Both the position numbers and the translations under genes were made by a program. This document shows, one piece after another, positions 40,845 through 48,983 of a stretch of DNA of 64,000 nucleotides. The DNA is from Chloroflexi bacterium ADurb.Bin180 (GTDB taxonomy: Bacteria; Chloroflexota; Anaerolineae; UBA2200). Location of the stretch: the NCBI GenBank assembly GCA_002070215.1, contig MWCV01000001.1, forward strand, positions 62,001 to 126,000, read 5' to 3'. The notes below the pieces were generated by a model, which had not been told where the DNA came from, did no database searches, and worked only from the letters and a program-made list of their open reading frames with translations. The number at the start of each line of letters is the position of its first letter. Position 1 is the stretch's first letter.

Positions 40845-42554
40845 ATGGCTGACACTTATCAGATCATCGTCTTGGGCGTCCATGAGATGAGGTATGAGGA
40901 TCAGGTGACAGCGGCCAGCCTGCAAGGGTTGGCAAACCGCACTCGGCCCTCGATGTATCTTGATTACGGGATCTATGATGATCCCCAGTCTCGGAAAACC
41001 AATGAGGAATTCTTATCTGAGGAGCTGTGGAGAGACAAGTTCAGGGAGGCCGTGGGGCCGCAGGACCAGCTCAACCTGGCTGCGTACGGGAGTATCTACC
41101 CCCTGGAAAAGCGGGAGATAGGTAGTCTGGAAGAAGCCGTCAGGCATTTCCTGCCCCTCATTAGGGGCCTCGTTGTCTGGGACCCCAAACAGGAAGACAG
41201 CATCAACATCGCTGTGATGATGTCGGGCCTTGATAGTGTGCTTCCTGTTAGCCCTGACCACCTCGATTGGGCGGAGCGATTTGGTTTGCCCATCGAACAA
41301 GACCTGCGCGGTCGCTGGCCAGACCGTGTAGCGACATACGTCTGGGCGTTGAAGAACCTGTTCTCGCGATGTGCGCCCGGCAAGGTAGCCTGCATCGAAC
41401 CGGGCTGGCACCGCCCAGAGTTCGTGGACTATGTGGTCAAGGAGAGGATATTCACGTATGCGCTTTCCAGCAAAGGCAGCAGCCAGTCCTTCAAGAGAGG
41501 TTTTGATCTCCTATTGCTTTGCCTGGGCGGCCCCGCCTGGTTGAGAAACATCATCTACAATACCGGCCTGTTTCAAAGGTTGAAGCAGATCTTCCTGAAG
41601 GCGATGTCGACCGATCCCGAAGTAGGTCTGGTGGTAGCCATTCAGAAAGAGGTTGCGCTGCAGCCAGGAGCGACCATTTTTGGCTGGCACACCGACCGTG
41701 ACGACGAGTTCTCCTTTATGGCACTACTCAGTGTCAATGGGTTGCGCCTGGTACCAGCGCACTTGGCGGCGAACTTTTCGTTTCACAGTGCATTACCTGC
41801 CTCAGTCCCGTTGAAACAAAGGCATGTTCAAGAGTCCGAGGTCGTCCTTGACCAAGAAAAGACATACCTGACCTTTACGTACTCAGATGGTGATCAGTTG
41901 ATGCTGATGAACACGGCGCAACTGGGCGGGTGGCGCCGTCCCGAGCGCGGCCTGGTGCCCTTCAACTGGGAAATGCAGCCCCTCCTGGCAGAACTTGCGC
42001 CCGCTTTGCTGGGTCTCTACTACAATAGTCTAACGCCTAACGACTGCCTTGTGGCCGGGCCGTCCGGAGCAGGCTACATCATTCCACCATTGCACGATAA
42101 CCTGCCCGACTATCTGGTGCGCTCAGCAGAAACCTGCGAAAAGGCAGATATCAATGTAATCACCTCGTATTACCCCGACCCGCCCGAGAAGGTGATCAAG
42201 CAGCACCTCCAGGCCCCGCCAAATATCATCGGTTTCCTGTCGGGGTATTTCTTCTTGCAAGCAAAACCGGTCAGATACGGAGGTGGCAAGGTCTTCTTGT
42301 GTAATGCCTGGCCCCACCTCTCACGGGTGCGGGATTCAAGCGAAGAGGTGATGGTAGGGATCAAGTCGTTGGTTGATGTCCCAGCGCGAACTCCGAGGTT
42401 CATTGCAGTGCATCTGTTTGCCTATCGCACGACGGTGACGGATGTCTACAACTTGGTTCGAACATTGGACCCCGATCAAGTCCGAGTCGTCCGCGCAGAC
42501 GAGTTCCTCTTGTTGGCAAAGAAACACTATGCTGGCAAACAGCGCCCTGAATAG
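40845..42554 (+). CDS. GxGYxYP-family protein (putative carbohydrate-active)
   Basis: A 569-residue protein. The N-terminal part has ASLQGLANRTRPSMYLDYG, typical of the GxGYxYP N-terminal domain. The naming motif appears as GAGYIIP in GPSGAGYIIPPLHDN near residue 408, with Ile and Ile in the variable positions. Conserved acidic stretches (YLTFTYSDGDQL near 344) could be catalytic. The family is described as a putative glycoside hydrolase without settled activity, usually from gut bacteria. No signal peptide is seen. An alternative ATG lies at 40824. Neighbours are an FAD enzyme and a sugar symporter. Confidence 0.75.
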   Translation: MADTYQIIVLGVHEMRYEDQVTAASLQGLANRTRPSMYLDYGIYDDPQSRKTNEEFLSEELWRDKFREAVGPQDQLNLAAYGSIYPLEKREIGSLEEAVRHFLPLIRGLVVWDPKQEDSINIAVMMSGLDSVLPVSPDHLDWAERFGLPIEQDLRGRWPDRVATYVWALKNLFSRCAPGKVACIEPGWHRPEFVDYVVKERIFTYALSSKGSSQSFKRGFDLLLLCLGGPAWLRNIIYNTGLFQRLKQIFLKAMSTDPEVGLVVAIQKEVALQPGATIFGWHTDRDDEFSFMALLSVNGLRLVPAHLAANFSFHSALPASVPLKQRHVQESEVVLDQEKTYLTFTYSDGDQLMLMNTAQLGGWRRPERGLVPFNWEMQPLLAELAPALLGLYYNSLTPNDCLVAGPSGAGYIIPPLHDNLPDYLVRSAETCEKADINVITSYYPDPPEKVIKQHLQAPPNIIGFLSGYFFLQAKPVRYGGGKVFLCNAWPHLSRVRDSSEEVMVGIKSLVDVPARTPRFIAVHLFAYRTTVTDVYNLVRTLDPDQVRVVRADEFLLLAKKHYAGKQRPE

Positions 42555-42602
42555 AGCGAGGTTTCTTATTTCGATGTCAGACTAGCGGCAGAGGAGAACA
42601 CA

Positions 42603-43988
42603 ATGACAGCAAGAGTATCGAATCGCACCAAGCTTCTCTACGGCGTCGCTGATTCAGGCATTGCCATGCTGACTTCGATAGTTCAGTTCTTCTTGCTATT
42701 CTACTATACCGATGTTGCGCTCCTGGACGCAGGGTTGGTGGGAACTGCGCTTATGGTGGGTAAGCTCACCTGGGATGCTTTCAATGACGTCCTGTTCGGC
42801 TATCTTTCTGATCGCACCAAATCGCGTTGGGGCCGCCGGAGGCCATACCTGCTCTTTCTGGCTGTCCCCCTGGCGTTGTCTACCTGGCTGCTGTTCTCCA
42901 TCCCCGCCAGGATATCAGGTCTTGCTGCGTTCTTGATCGTCTTGTTCACTTTCCTTCTCTTCGATACTTTCCATACTTTCATTGCGATAGCCTATACGGC
43001 GATGACACCCGAACTGACCTATGACTATGATGAACGCACTGGCGTCACTACTGTCCGTGAGATATTCACCGTCATTGGCTATATTCTTGGGGCAGCACTG
43101 ACAACGACCGTTGCCGATGCTTATGCCAAGAATCTTGGGCTATCTCGTCAGGCCAGTTATAGCGCAATGGGGCTGACATTTGGTATCTACGCGGCGGTGG
43201 TTGTCCTGATTACTGCTTTTGGCGTAAAGGAAGGCCCCGCTGTGGAGACACATGCGTCCAAGATGCCTGCGGTCAAAGCGTTCATGCAAACATTTCGGAA
43301 CAAACCCTTTGTTCAGCTGGTCGCCTCGTTTCTCATTACGAATGTCAGTTTCACGCTCCTGACAACCCTATTGCCTTACTACCTCAAATACCAGGTCAAT
43401 ATGGAAGAGCAGATGCCCTTCGTGATGCTGGCGATGTTGGCAACGATTGGCTTATTCCTTTACCCGATGAAGATGATCGCAGACCGAATTGGAAAGGGAA
43501 GAGCGTACGCGCTAGGCCTCGCAGTGGCTGCGGCAGCGGTCCTTACGTTGTTCTTCGTTCCGCCAGGTCCTACACCGTATGTGTACGTTGCTGCCTTCAT
43601 CGCGGGCATGGGCCTTTCGTCACAATGGGTATGCCCGTGGAGTATGATGCCTGACGTAGTTGAGATTGACGAAGCAGCTACCGGGGAGCGCCGTGAAGGC
43701 ATCTATTACGGCATGTGGAATTTCGTCACAAAATTCGCCAATGCTCTGGCGATCGCAGCAGCGGGCTGGATGCTAACCGGCTTTGGTTATGTGCCCAATG
43801 TCGCACAATCCGCGCTCACTTTGCTGGGGATTCGCATCCTTTTCTGCTTGGTGCCAGTGGCCATGTTCATACTGACGATGCCACTGCTGATCAACTATCC
43901 CATCACGCGCGAAAGCCACGCCAGGCTGGTTGCCGAGCTACGGAGCAAAATGGCGGCCCAAGAGACAGCAAGCAGCAACAGTCAATAA
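42603..43988 (+). CDS. GPH-family sugar:cation symporter (MelB-like)
   Basis: A 461-residue transporter with 12 membrane helices. The glycoside-pentoside-hexuronide hallmarks are present: DAFNDVLFGYLSDRTKSRWGRRRPYLLF near residues 58-85 with the cation-site aspartates, and PWSMMPDVVEIDEAATGERREGIYYG near 350. It imports a glycoside or uronide with sodium or protons. The sugar is unknown; the GxGYxYP protein 48 bases upstream may act on the same compound. GAGGAG precedes the ATG. Confidence 0.88.
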   Translation: MTARVSNRTKLLYGVADSGIAMLTSIVQFFLLFYYTDVALLDAGLVGTALMVGKLTWDAFNDVLFGYLSDRTKSRWGRRRPYLLFLAVPLALSTWLLFSIPARISGLAAFLIVLFTFLLFDTFHTFIAIAYTAMTPELTYDYDERTGVTTVREIFTVIGYILGAALTTTVADAYAKNLGLSRQASYSAMGLTFGIYAAVVVLITAFGVKEGPAVETHASKMPAVKAFMQTFRNKPFVQLVASFLITNVSFTLLTTLLPYYLKYQVNMEEQMPFVMLAMLATIGLFLYPMKMIADRIGKGRAYALGLAVAAAAVLTLFFVPPGPTPYVYVAAFIAGMGLSSQWVCPWSMMPDVVEIDEAATGERREGIYYGMWNFVTKFANALAIAAAGWMLTGFGYVPNVAQSALTLLGIRILFCLVPVAMFILTMPLLINYPITRESHARLVAELRSKMAAQETASSNSQ

Positions 43989-44096
43989 CGCTGTTGGCAG
44001 AGCGCATTACTGCGGTGGCTTGGCATGAAACAGCGATCCCCCTGCCGCGGCAAGTAGGGCGTCGCTGGTGCACAGGTGGAGCCAGTGGGCTTGCAG

Positions 44097-45998
44097 CTAG
44101 CGCAGAAGGCGCTCGTCGCCCACTCGCTGCGTCACCCGCTTGTCGTCCAGGTGCTCGAGGAGTGCCTGCGCATACTTGCGGCTGGTGGAAAACATGTCAC
44201 GTACCTGGGCCAGGGTGATCCGTCCCTCGCGCCGCAGATGAGCGATCACAGCCTGGGTCGTCTCTTCGTAGGTGTCTGCGGCAAAGAGAACCGTATCACT
44301 CAGCTTGACCAGTGTGCCCTGTTGAATCAGTGCAGCCAGCACGTCCGAACCGACCTCGGCTTCGCATTCGGCGAACGAAGGGGGAGAGTACGGGTTCTGG
44401 GAAAAGACCTTGAGCAACGTGTCTATCTGACGCTGCTGCTCATGGGAGAAGCGCACCTGATGGCTGGTCAGGGCCACAGTGGACTCGGTCTTGGCGAGCA
44501 CGTTTTCTGATGATGCCCGGTCAACCGCCTCATTAAAGACCCGTGGATTCACGCCCAGACGGCTCTTGAGCTCTTCACGCGGCATGCCCGCTCGCAGTGG
44601 ATAACGGCTGTGGTATTCGCCCAGCAGTTGAGTGATCCTTTGCAACAGCGATTGCCACCCGGCCGACGAGAGCACATTGGCATTGCCCTGTGTCACAGAC
44701 TCGGGCGTGAGCGAAGGGTCGAGAGGCAAGGCCGACCGGTCACTCAGCAGTTCGGCAAGGGTCGTCCTGGCCAGCTCTGCACCGAGTGAACTATGAGAGA
44801 TGAGACTGCCAGCCTCAGTGGGTTGTTCTCGTTCCAGTTCCTGCAACAGCACTTCCGCCGGGCTGCCACGAGCCAGACTCTCTAGGCGGCGGATTGTCTC
44901 GGCGTGAAATCGCTTGTGGCGCTGTTGTGGTAGCGCATCGACAATGGACCCACCGGCGAGGGTCAGGCTGGGGGAGGCCTGGCGCAGAATGAATCGGTCC
45001 CCTTTGAGCACAGCGACAGGAGAATCAAGCACTAGCTGAGCCCAGGCCTCACCGCCGGGAGCTACTTCGGCGCAGTCCAGTAAACGCACCCGGGCCTCGA
45101 CCTGGGCAGTGCCGGAGAAAAAGTCCAGCACGGTGTTGTGAGTCAAAGGGCGGGTTGCATCGCGCAGGTAGTGAAGGCGAACATCCAACATCTGAGTGGC
45201 ACGAAGCCACCCGGGGGTTGCCAAAACATCTCCACGCCGTAGAGCCTCCTTATCAACGCCAGTGATGTTGACCGCCAGCCGTGTGGGAGGAATCGCCGTT
45301 TCCACTCGGGCCTTGTGGGTCTGCAGCCCGCGGATCCTTGCCTTGAGATTGCCGGGGAGGATCTCCAGTTCTTCGCCGTTGTGCAGGCGCCCGTCGACGA
45401 GCGTGCCAGTGACGATGGTGCCAAAGCCGGCAATGCTGAAAACCCGGTCAATGGGCAGGCGAGGATGCCCCCGCTCCATCCTGGGCGAGGGTGCTTGAAG
45501 CAATCGGTCAAGTTCCTGAAGCAGTTCGGACAGTCCCTGGCCGGTGCGCGCAGAGACAGGGATAATCCGTGCCTCGGCCAGCGTGGTTCCCTGCAGCTCC
45601 TTACGGACATCCTCCTTTACGAGTTCGAGCCACTCCGGGTCGTCAATCAGGTCGCTCTTGGTCAACGCCACGATCACATCGCGTACTTGTAGCAAGTCAA
45701 GGATGGCCAGGTGTTCGCGCGTCTGCGGCATTACGCCCTCGTCCGCGGCCACGACGAACAGGGCCAGGTCGATGCCGCCGACGCCGGCCAGCATATTCTT
45801 GATAAAATCCTCATGGCCGGGAACGTCGACGATACTGGCCTCGAGTCCACTGGGCAGCCTGAGCCAGGCAAAGCCCAGGTCAATGGTCATCTCCCGCTCC
45901 TGCTCCTCCTTGAGTCGGTCGGGGTTGATACCGGTGATGGCCTGTACCAGAGTGGACTTGCCATGGTCAACATGGCCTGCCGTGCCAATGACGCGCAT
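44097..45998 (-). CDS. selB: Selenocysteine-specific elongation factor SelB
   Basis: A 633-residue GTPase delivering Sec-tRNA to UGA codons. G1 GHVDHGKST is at residues 8-16, G3 DVPGHEDF near 58, G4 TKSD near 112, and G5-like SAR near 148. EF-Tu-like beta-barrel domains follow, with FSIAGFGTIVTGTLVDG near 188. The C-terminal 250 residues are winged-helix modules that bind the SECIS hairpin. Length matches the family. The start overlaps the preceding coiled-coil gene's stop in TAATG, which excludes an in-frame start 25 codons upstream. Its tRNA gene selC is 18 kb away. Confidence 0.96.
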   Translation of the reverse strand: MRVIGTAGHVDHGKSTLVQAITGINPDRLKEEQEREMTIDLGFAWLRLPSGLEASIVDVPGHEDFIKNMLAGVGGIDLALFVVAADEGVMPQTREHLAILDLLQVRDVIVALTKSDLIDDPEWLELVKEDVRKELQGTTLAEARIIPVSARTGQGLSELLQELDRLLQAPSPRMERGHPRLPIDRVFSIAGFGTIVTGTLVDGRLHNGEELEILPGNLKARIRGLQTHKARVETAIPPTRLAVNITGVDKEALRRGDVLATPGWLRATQMLDVRLHYLRDATRPLTHNTVLDFFSGTAQVEARVRLLDCAEVAPGGEAWAQLVLDSPVAVLKGDRFILRQASPSLTLAGGSIVDALPQQRHKRFHAETIRRLESLARGSPAEVLLQELEREQPTEAGSLISHSSLGAELARTTLAELLSDRSALPLDPSLTPESVTQGNANVLSSAGWQSLLQRITQLLGEYHSRYPLRAGMPREELKSRLGVNPRVFNEAVDRASSENVLAKTESTVALTSHQVRFSHEQQRQIDTLLKVFSQNPYSPPSFAECEAEVGSDVLAALIQQGTLVKLSDTVLFAADTYEETTQAVIAHLRREGRITLAQVRDMFSTSRKYAQALLEHLDDKRVTQRVGDERLLR

Positions 45999-47149
45999 TA
46001 GCGGGGCTTGTCCTGCTTCAGGCCGTCGAGCACCTTGGCCTGGGCCTGAATGAAGCGAGACCACACTTGCCACAGTTCGTCAGAACAGGCCTGTATGGCC
46101 TGCTTGTTCTGCTCCAGGCGATCTTCGAGGCTCTGCCAGGTAGTTGCGGACTTGGTCTGCCAGCTCTCCAGGCGAACGAGGCGTGCTGTCTGCTCGTCAT
46201 CGACGCGCACCTGATTATCCTGCCATTCGCGGAGCTCGGTGCGCTGCCTTTCGACCGCGAGGCGTTGCAGCTCGGCCACCTCACTGCTTTGCTGGCGAAT
46301 CTGCTGCTCCAACTCGTGCATATCGTAGAGCGTCTTGCGGTTGCGTTCGAACTGAGCAGCGAACTCTTCGAGTTGTTTGTTCCAGCGGGCTAGTGGCGGC
46401 TGAGCAGCCTGGAGCTCGGTGGACAATTCCTCGTGGCGGCGATCCCACTCGCCGATTTTCAACTGCAAGCCATTCACGTCGGCTTGTTGTGTCTTGGCTA
46501 TGGCCTCAACATCGGACTGAAGCTTGTCCAATCGGGTGTCGAGTCGGGAACCGAGGGCATCAACACTGGCTTTCAGAGACAGGTGTTGCGCATTAAGGCT
46601 CTCGTGCTCTAGTTTGTTGGCAGCCAGTGTGTCGCGAAAGCCCTGGGCATCCTGGGCCAACATAGTCAACCGCTCGCCCTGCGCATCCAGACGCTTGTTG
46701 ACCTCGACGACCTGGTTGAAGGCACGGGTTACTTCGCTGCGAAGCTTGCTATCCTCCTCGCGCAACAGAGCCGCGACCTGGTCAAACGACCCAATGCCTT
46801 CGACCCGTTCCTGAATTTGGCGCACGATGCGGGCGATGGACTCGGCCTCGAGTTTGGCACTGCGAATTCGCGCGTCATCTTTGGCGTCCTGCTCGGCAGA
46901 GTGCTTGGCCAGGAGACCGGAGAACTCGGAGCGCACCCCCTGGATCGCCGCCTCGAGTTGAGCCAGTCTTGGAAGTTGGCCTTGGATGCGTGGGATGGTA
47001 GCCTGAATCTCCTGTAGTTGGCGTGCCTGCTCCGTGAGCTGAGCTCTTTGAGCGTCGATCTGGCTCTGCATAGCCATAAGCAGAGCCTTGTCCTTGCGAT
47101 GCTCTTCGTCGAGCCAGTTGAGCAATTGGATCACTTGGTTCAGGTCCAA
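45998..47149 (-). CDS. Long coiled-coil protein co-transcribed with selB
   Basis: A 383-residue protein, almost wholly coiled coil (Gln, Glu, Leu, Arg and Ala in heptads), with neither signal peptide nor membrane helix. It starts MDLNQVIQLLNWLDEEHRKDKALL, a short helical head that could be a dimerisation or docking part. No named family was recognised. Its stop overlaps the selB start by one base, so translation of SelB is probably coupled to it. A role in selenoprotein synthesis is only a guess from position. Confidence 0.65.
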   Translation of the reverse strand: MDLNQVIQLLNWLDEEHRKDKALLMAMQSQIDAQRAQLTEQARQLQEIQATIPRIQGQLPRLAQLEAAIQGVRSEFSGLLAKHSAEQDAKDDARIRSAKLEAESIARIVRQIQERVEGIGSFDQVAALLREEDSKLRSEVTRAFNQVVEVNKRLDAQGERLTMLAQDAQGFRDTLAANKLEHESLNAQHLSLKASVDALGSRLDTRLDKLQSDVEAIAKTQQADVNGLQLKIGEWDRRHEELSTELQAAQPPLARWNKQLEEFAAQFERNRKTLYDMHELEQQIRQQSSEVAELQRLAVERQRTELREWQDNQVRVDDEQTARLVRLESWQTKSATTWQSLEDRLEQNKQAIQACSDELWQVWSRFIQAQAKVLDGLKQDKPR

Positions 47150-47229
47150 GCCTACCTCCTCATGTCCGGTACGGGGTCGGGTCCATGCGTGGCGATGGCC
47201 GGCCTTCTATTATACGGCCGGACCCTCTT

Positions 47230-47257
47230 TTGCACAACGATTGCTTCTCACTATAAT
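47230..47257 (+). promoter_or_regulatory. tRNA-Ser promoter
   Basis: TTGCAC (47230-47235) and a perfect TATAAT (47252-47257), 16 bases apart, end 10 bases before the tRNA. Confidence 0.65.
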
Positions 47258-47267
47258 TGGCGAGCCT

Positions 47268-47353
47268 GGAGAGGTCGCATAGTTTGGTCTAGTGCGCACG
47301 ATTGGAAATCGTGTAGGCGATGAGCCTCGCGGGTTCAAATCCCGCCCTCTCCG
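47268..47353 (+). tRNA. tRNA-Ser (anticodon GGA)
   Basis: An 86-base class II tRNA. The acceptor stem is GGAGAGG / CCTCTCC with discriminator G. The anticodon stem CACGA / TCGTG holds the loop TTGGAAA, giving GGA at 47304-47306. A long variable arm follows, and the T-loop is GGGTTCAAATCCC. CCA is not encoded. Confidence 0.95.
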
Positions 47354-47367
47354 CTGGTTGGATGGGT

Positions 47368-47397
47368 TTGACAAAGCACCGGTGAGTCAGGTAACAT
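47368..47397 (+). promoter_or_regulatory. SRP RNA promoter
   Basis: TTGACA (47368-47373) and TAACAT (47392-47397) with an 18-base spacer. The predicted start agrees with the 5' end of the RNA at about 47404. Confidence 0.6.
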
Positions 47398-47403
47398 GAA
47401 CCT

Positions 47404-47670
47404 GGTCGTGCTAGACGGGGAGCTAGCGGTGCCCTGCACCCGCAATCCGCTATAGCGGGGTCGAACTCCCTTTCGAGGTGCGGCAGGACAGGACTGCTGC
47501 GCGCAAGCGGCGTTGAAGATTGGGTCCCACGCGGCAGAGATCTGTGAACCCCGCCAGGTCCGGGAGGAAGCAACGGTAAGCAGCCCCCTCTGGGTGCCGT
47601 GGGGTAGCCTGGTCGGAGCTGGCTACACGTGGCAAGCTGGCTTGTTGATATCGACAGAGGGTGCACGACC
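47404..47670 (+). ncRNA. ffs: Signal recognition particle RNA, large (Alu-containing) type
   Basis: About 267 bases. The ends pair as GGTCGTGC (47404-47411) with GCACGACC (47663-47670). The 5' part has the Alu-domain core GTGCTAG, GGGGAG, GCGGTGCCCTG and CGCAATCCGCTATAGC, as in the Bacillus scRNA. The S-domain carries the Ffh-binding loop GCCAGGTCCGGGAGGAAGCA near 47561-47580, closing with GTGCCGTGGGGTAGCCTGG. Proteobacterial 4.5S RNA lacks the Alu part, so this is the long Gram-positive-like form. Confidence 0.95.
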
Positions 47671-47682
47671 AACGCGAAACAC

Positions 47683-47711
47683 AGAGGGCGGGTAGGCTAC
47701 CGCCCTCTTTC
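47683..47711 (+). terminator. SRP RNA terminator
   Basis: AGAGGGCGG (47683-47691) pairs with CCGCCCTCT (47700-47708), followed by TTCTGTTTG, just before the next ATG. Confidence 0.75.
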
Positions 47712-47726
47712 TGTTTGTGGGGGTAG

Positions 47727-48971
47727 ATGGCTCAGGTTCTGGTGGTTGGCGGTGGCGCATCCGGCATGATGGCCGCCGGCCGGGCTGCTGAGTGCGGCGC
47801 CAATGTGGTGCTGTTGGAAAAAACACCTCGTCTGGCGAACAAGCTGCGCCTGACTGGCAAAGGCCGCTGTAACGTCACCAATCAAAGCGAGCTAAACGAC
47901 TTTGTCGCCCACTTTGGCGACACGGGTCGTTTTCTGTACGGTGCCTTCTCGCGTTTCTTTGTGCCGGACCTGCTGTCGTTTCTGAATCAGCGTGGGGTAA
48001 CTACGGTTGTGGAGCGAGGTGGCAGGGTCTTCCCAGCTTCCAACGATGCCCGACAGGTTGGCGATGCACTGGAGGGCTACCTGGTTAGTAACAAGGTGCG
48101 CATTCAGCGGAACTATGCGGTGGACCAGATTCTCGTCGAGAGTGGTCGGGTAAAAGGGCTGGCCAGCCGGGGACACGAGCTGGCAGGAGCAGCGGTGATC
48201 CTGGCCACCGGGGGCGCGTCCTACCCGAAAACCGGATCTACCGGCGACGGCTTCCGGCTTGCTGCTGCAGCGGGGCATCACCTTATTCCGATCAGACCAG
48301 CGCTGATACCACTGGTAGCCACGGAAAACTGGGTTAAGGACCTGCAGGGGCTGAGCCTCAGGAGCGTAGAAGCAACCCTGTTCTGTGGTGAGAAGGCAAT
48401 TGCCCGAGGCCTGGGAGAGATGCTGTTCACCCATTTTGGAGTATCTGGGCCCATTGTTCTGTCACTCAGCAAGAGAGCGGTGGACGCGCTGCACGGAGGA
48501 AGGGTGACCCTGCGCCTGAACCTGATGCCTGGGAGCACAGAGCAAGAGCTGGAGCGCGACGTGCGCCAGCAACTGGAGAAACAAGCACGACGACAGGTGG
48601 AAAGCGTGCTGTGTGCGCTTGTTCCCGCAAGGATCGCCGCGGTGATCGTGAGCCAGGCGCACGTTGCACCCGGCAAACCGGGCCATCAGGTGACGGCAGC
48701 CGAACAGCGGCGTCTGGTAGGCCTGATGCAGGATCTGCGCTTGACGATCAGCGGGTATCGGCCAATTGATGAGGCGATCATCACGGCCGGCGGGGTCGAC
48801 ACCAGAGAAGTGAATCCCCGAACGATGGAGTCAACGCTGGTCCGCGGGCTGTACTTTTGTGGCGAAGTGTTGGATATTGACGCTGACACCGGTGGCTACA
48901 ACCTCCAGGCCGCCTTCTCTACCGGCTACCTGGCCGGTGAGTCAGCGGCGCTCGCCTGTCGAGAGCGGTAG
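47727..48971 (+). CDS. HI0933/BaiN-like NAD(P)/FAD-dependent oxidoreductase
   Basis: A 414-residue flavoprotein. The FAD motif VVGGGASGMMAAGRAAECGANVVLLE is at residues 5-30, and the family signature KLRLTGKGRCNVTN is at 39-52. Further family parts are ATGGASYPKTGSTGDGF near 155 and TAGGVDTREVNPRTMESTLVRGLYFCGEVLDIDADTGGYNLQ near 353. The family contains bile-acid reductase BaiN, but most members have unknown substrates. The ATG follows a stretch GGGGGTAG and the SRP RNA terminator. Confidence 0.88.
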   Translation: MAQVLVVGGGASGMMAAGRAAECGANVVLLEKTPRLANKLRLTGKGRCNVTNQSELNDFVAHFGDTGRFLYGAFSRFFVPDLLSFLNQRGVTTVVERGGRVFPASNDARQVGDALEGYLVSNKVRIQRNYAVDQILVESGRVKGLASRGHELAGAAVILATGGASYPKTGSTGDGFRLAAAAGHHLIPIRPALIPLVATENWVKDLQGLSLRSVEATLFCGEKAIARGLGEMLFTHFGVSGPIVLSLSKRAVDALHGGRVTLRLNLMPGSTEQELERDVRQQLEKQARRQVESVLCALVPARIAAVIVSQAHVAPGKPGHQVTAAEQRRLVGLMQDLRLTISGYRPIDEAIITAGGVDTREVNPRTMESTLVRGLYFCGEVLDIDADTGGYNLQAAFSTGYLAGESAALACRER

Positions 48972-48983
48972 CAGAGATAGCCT

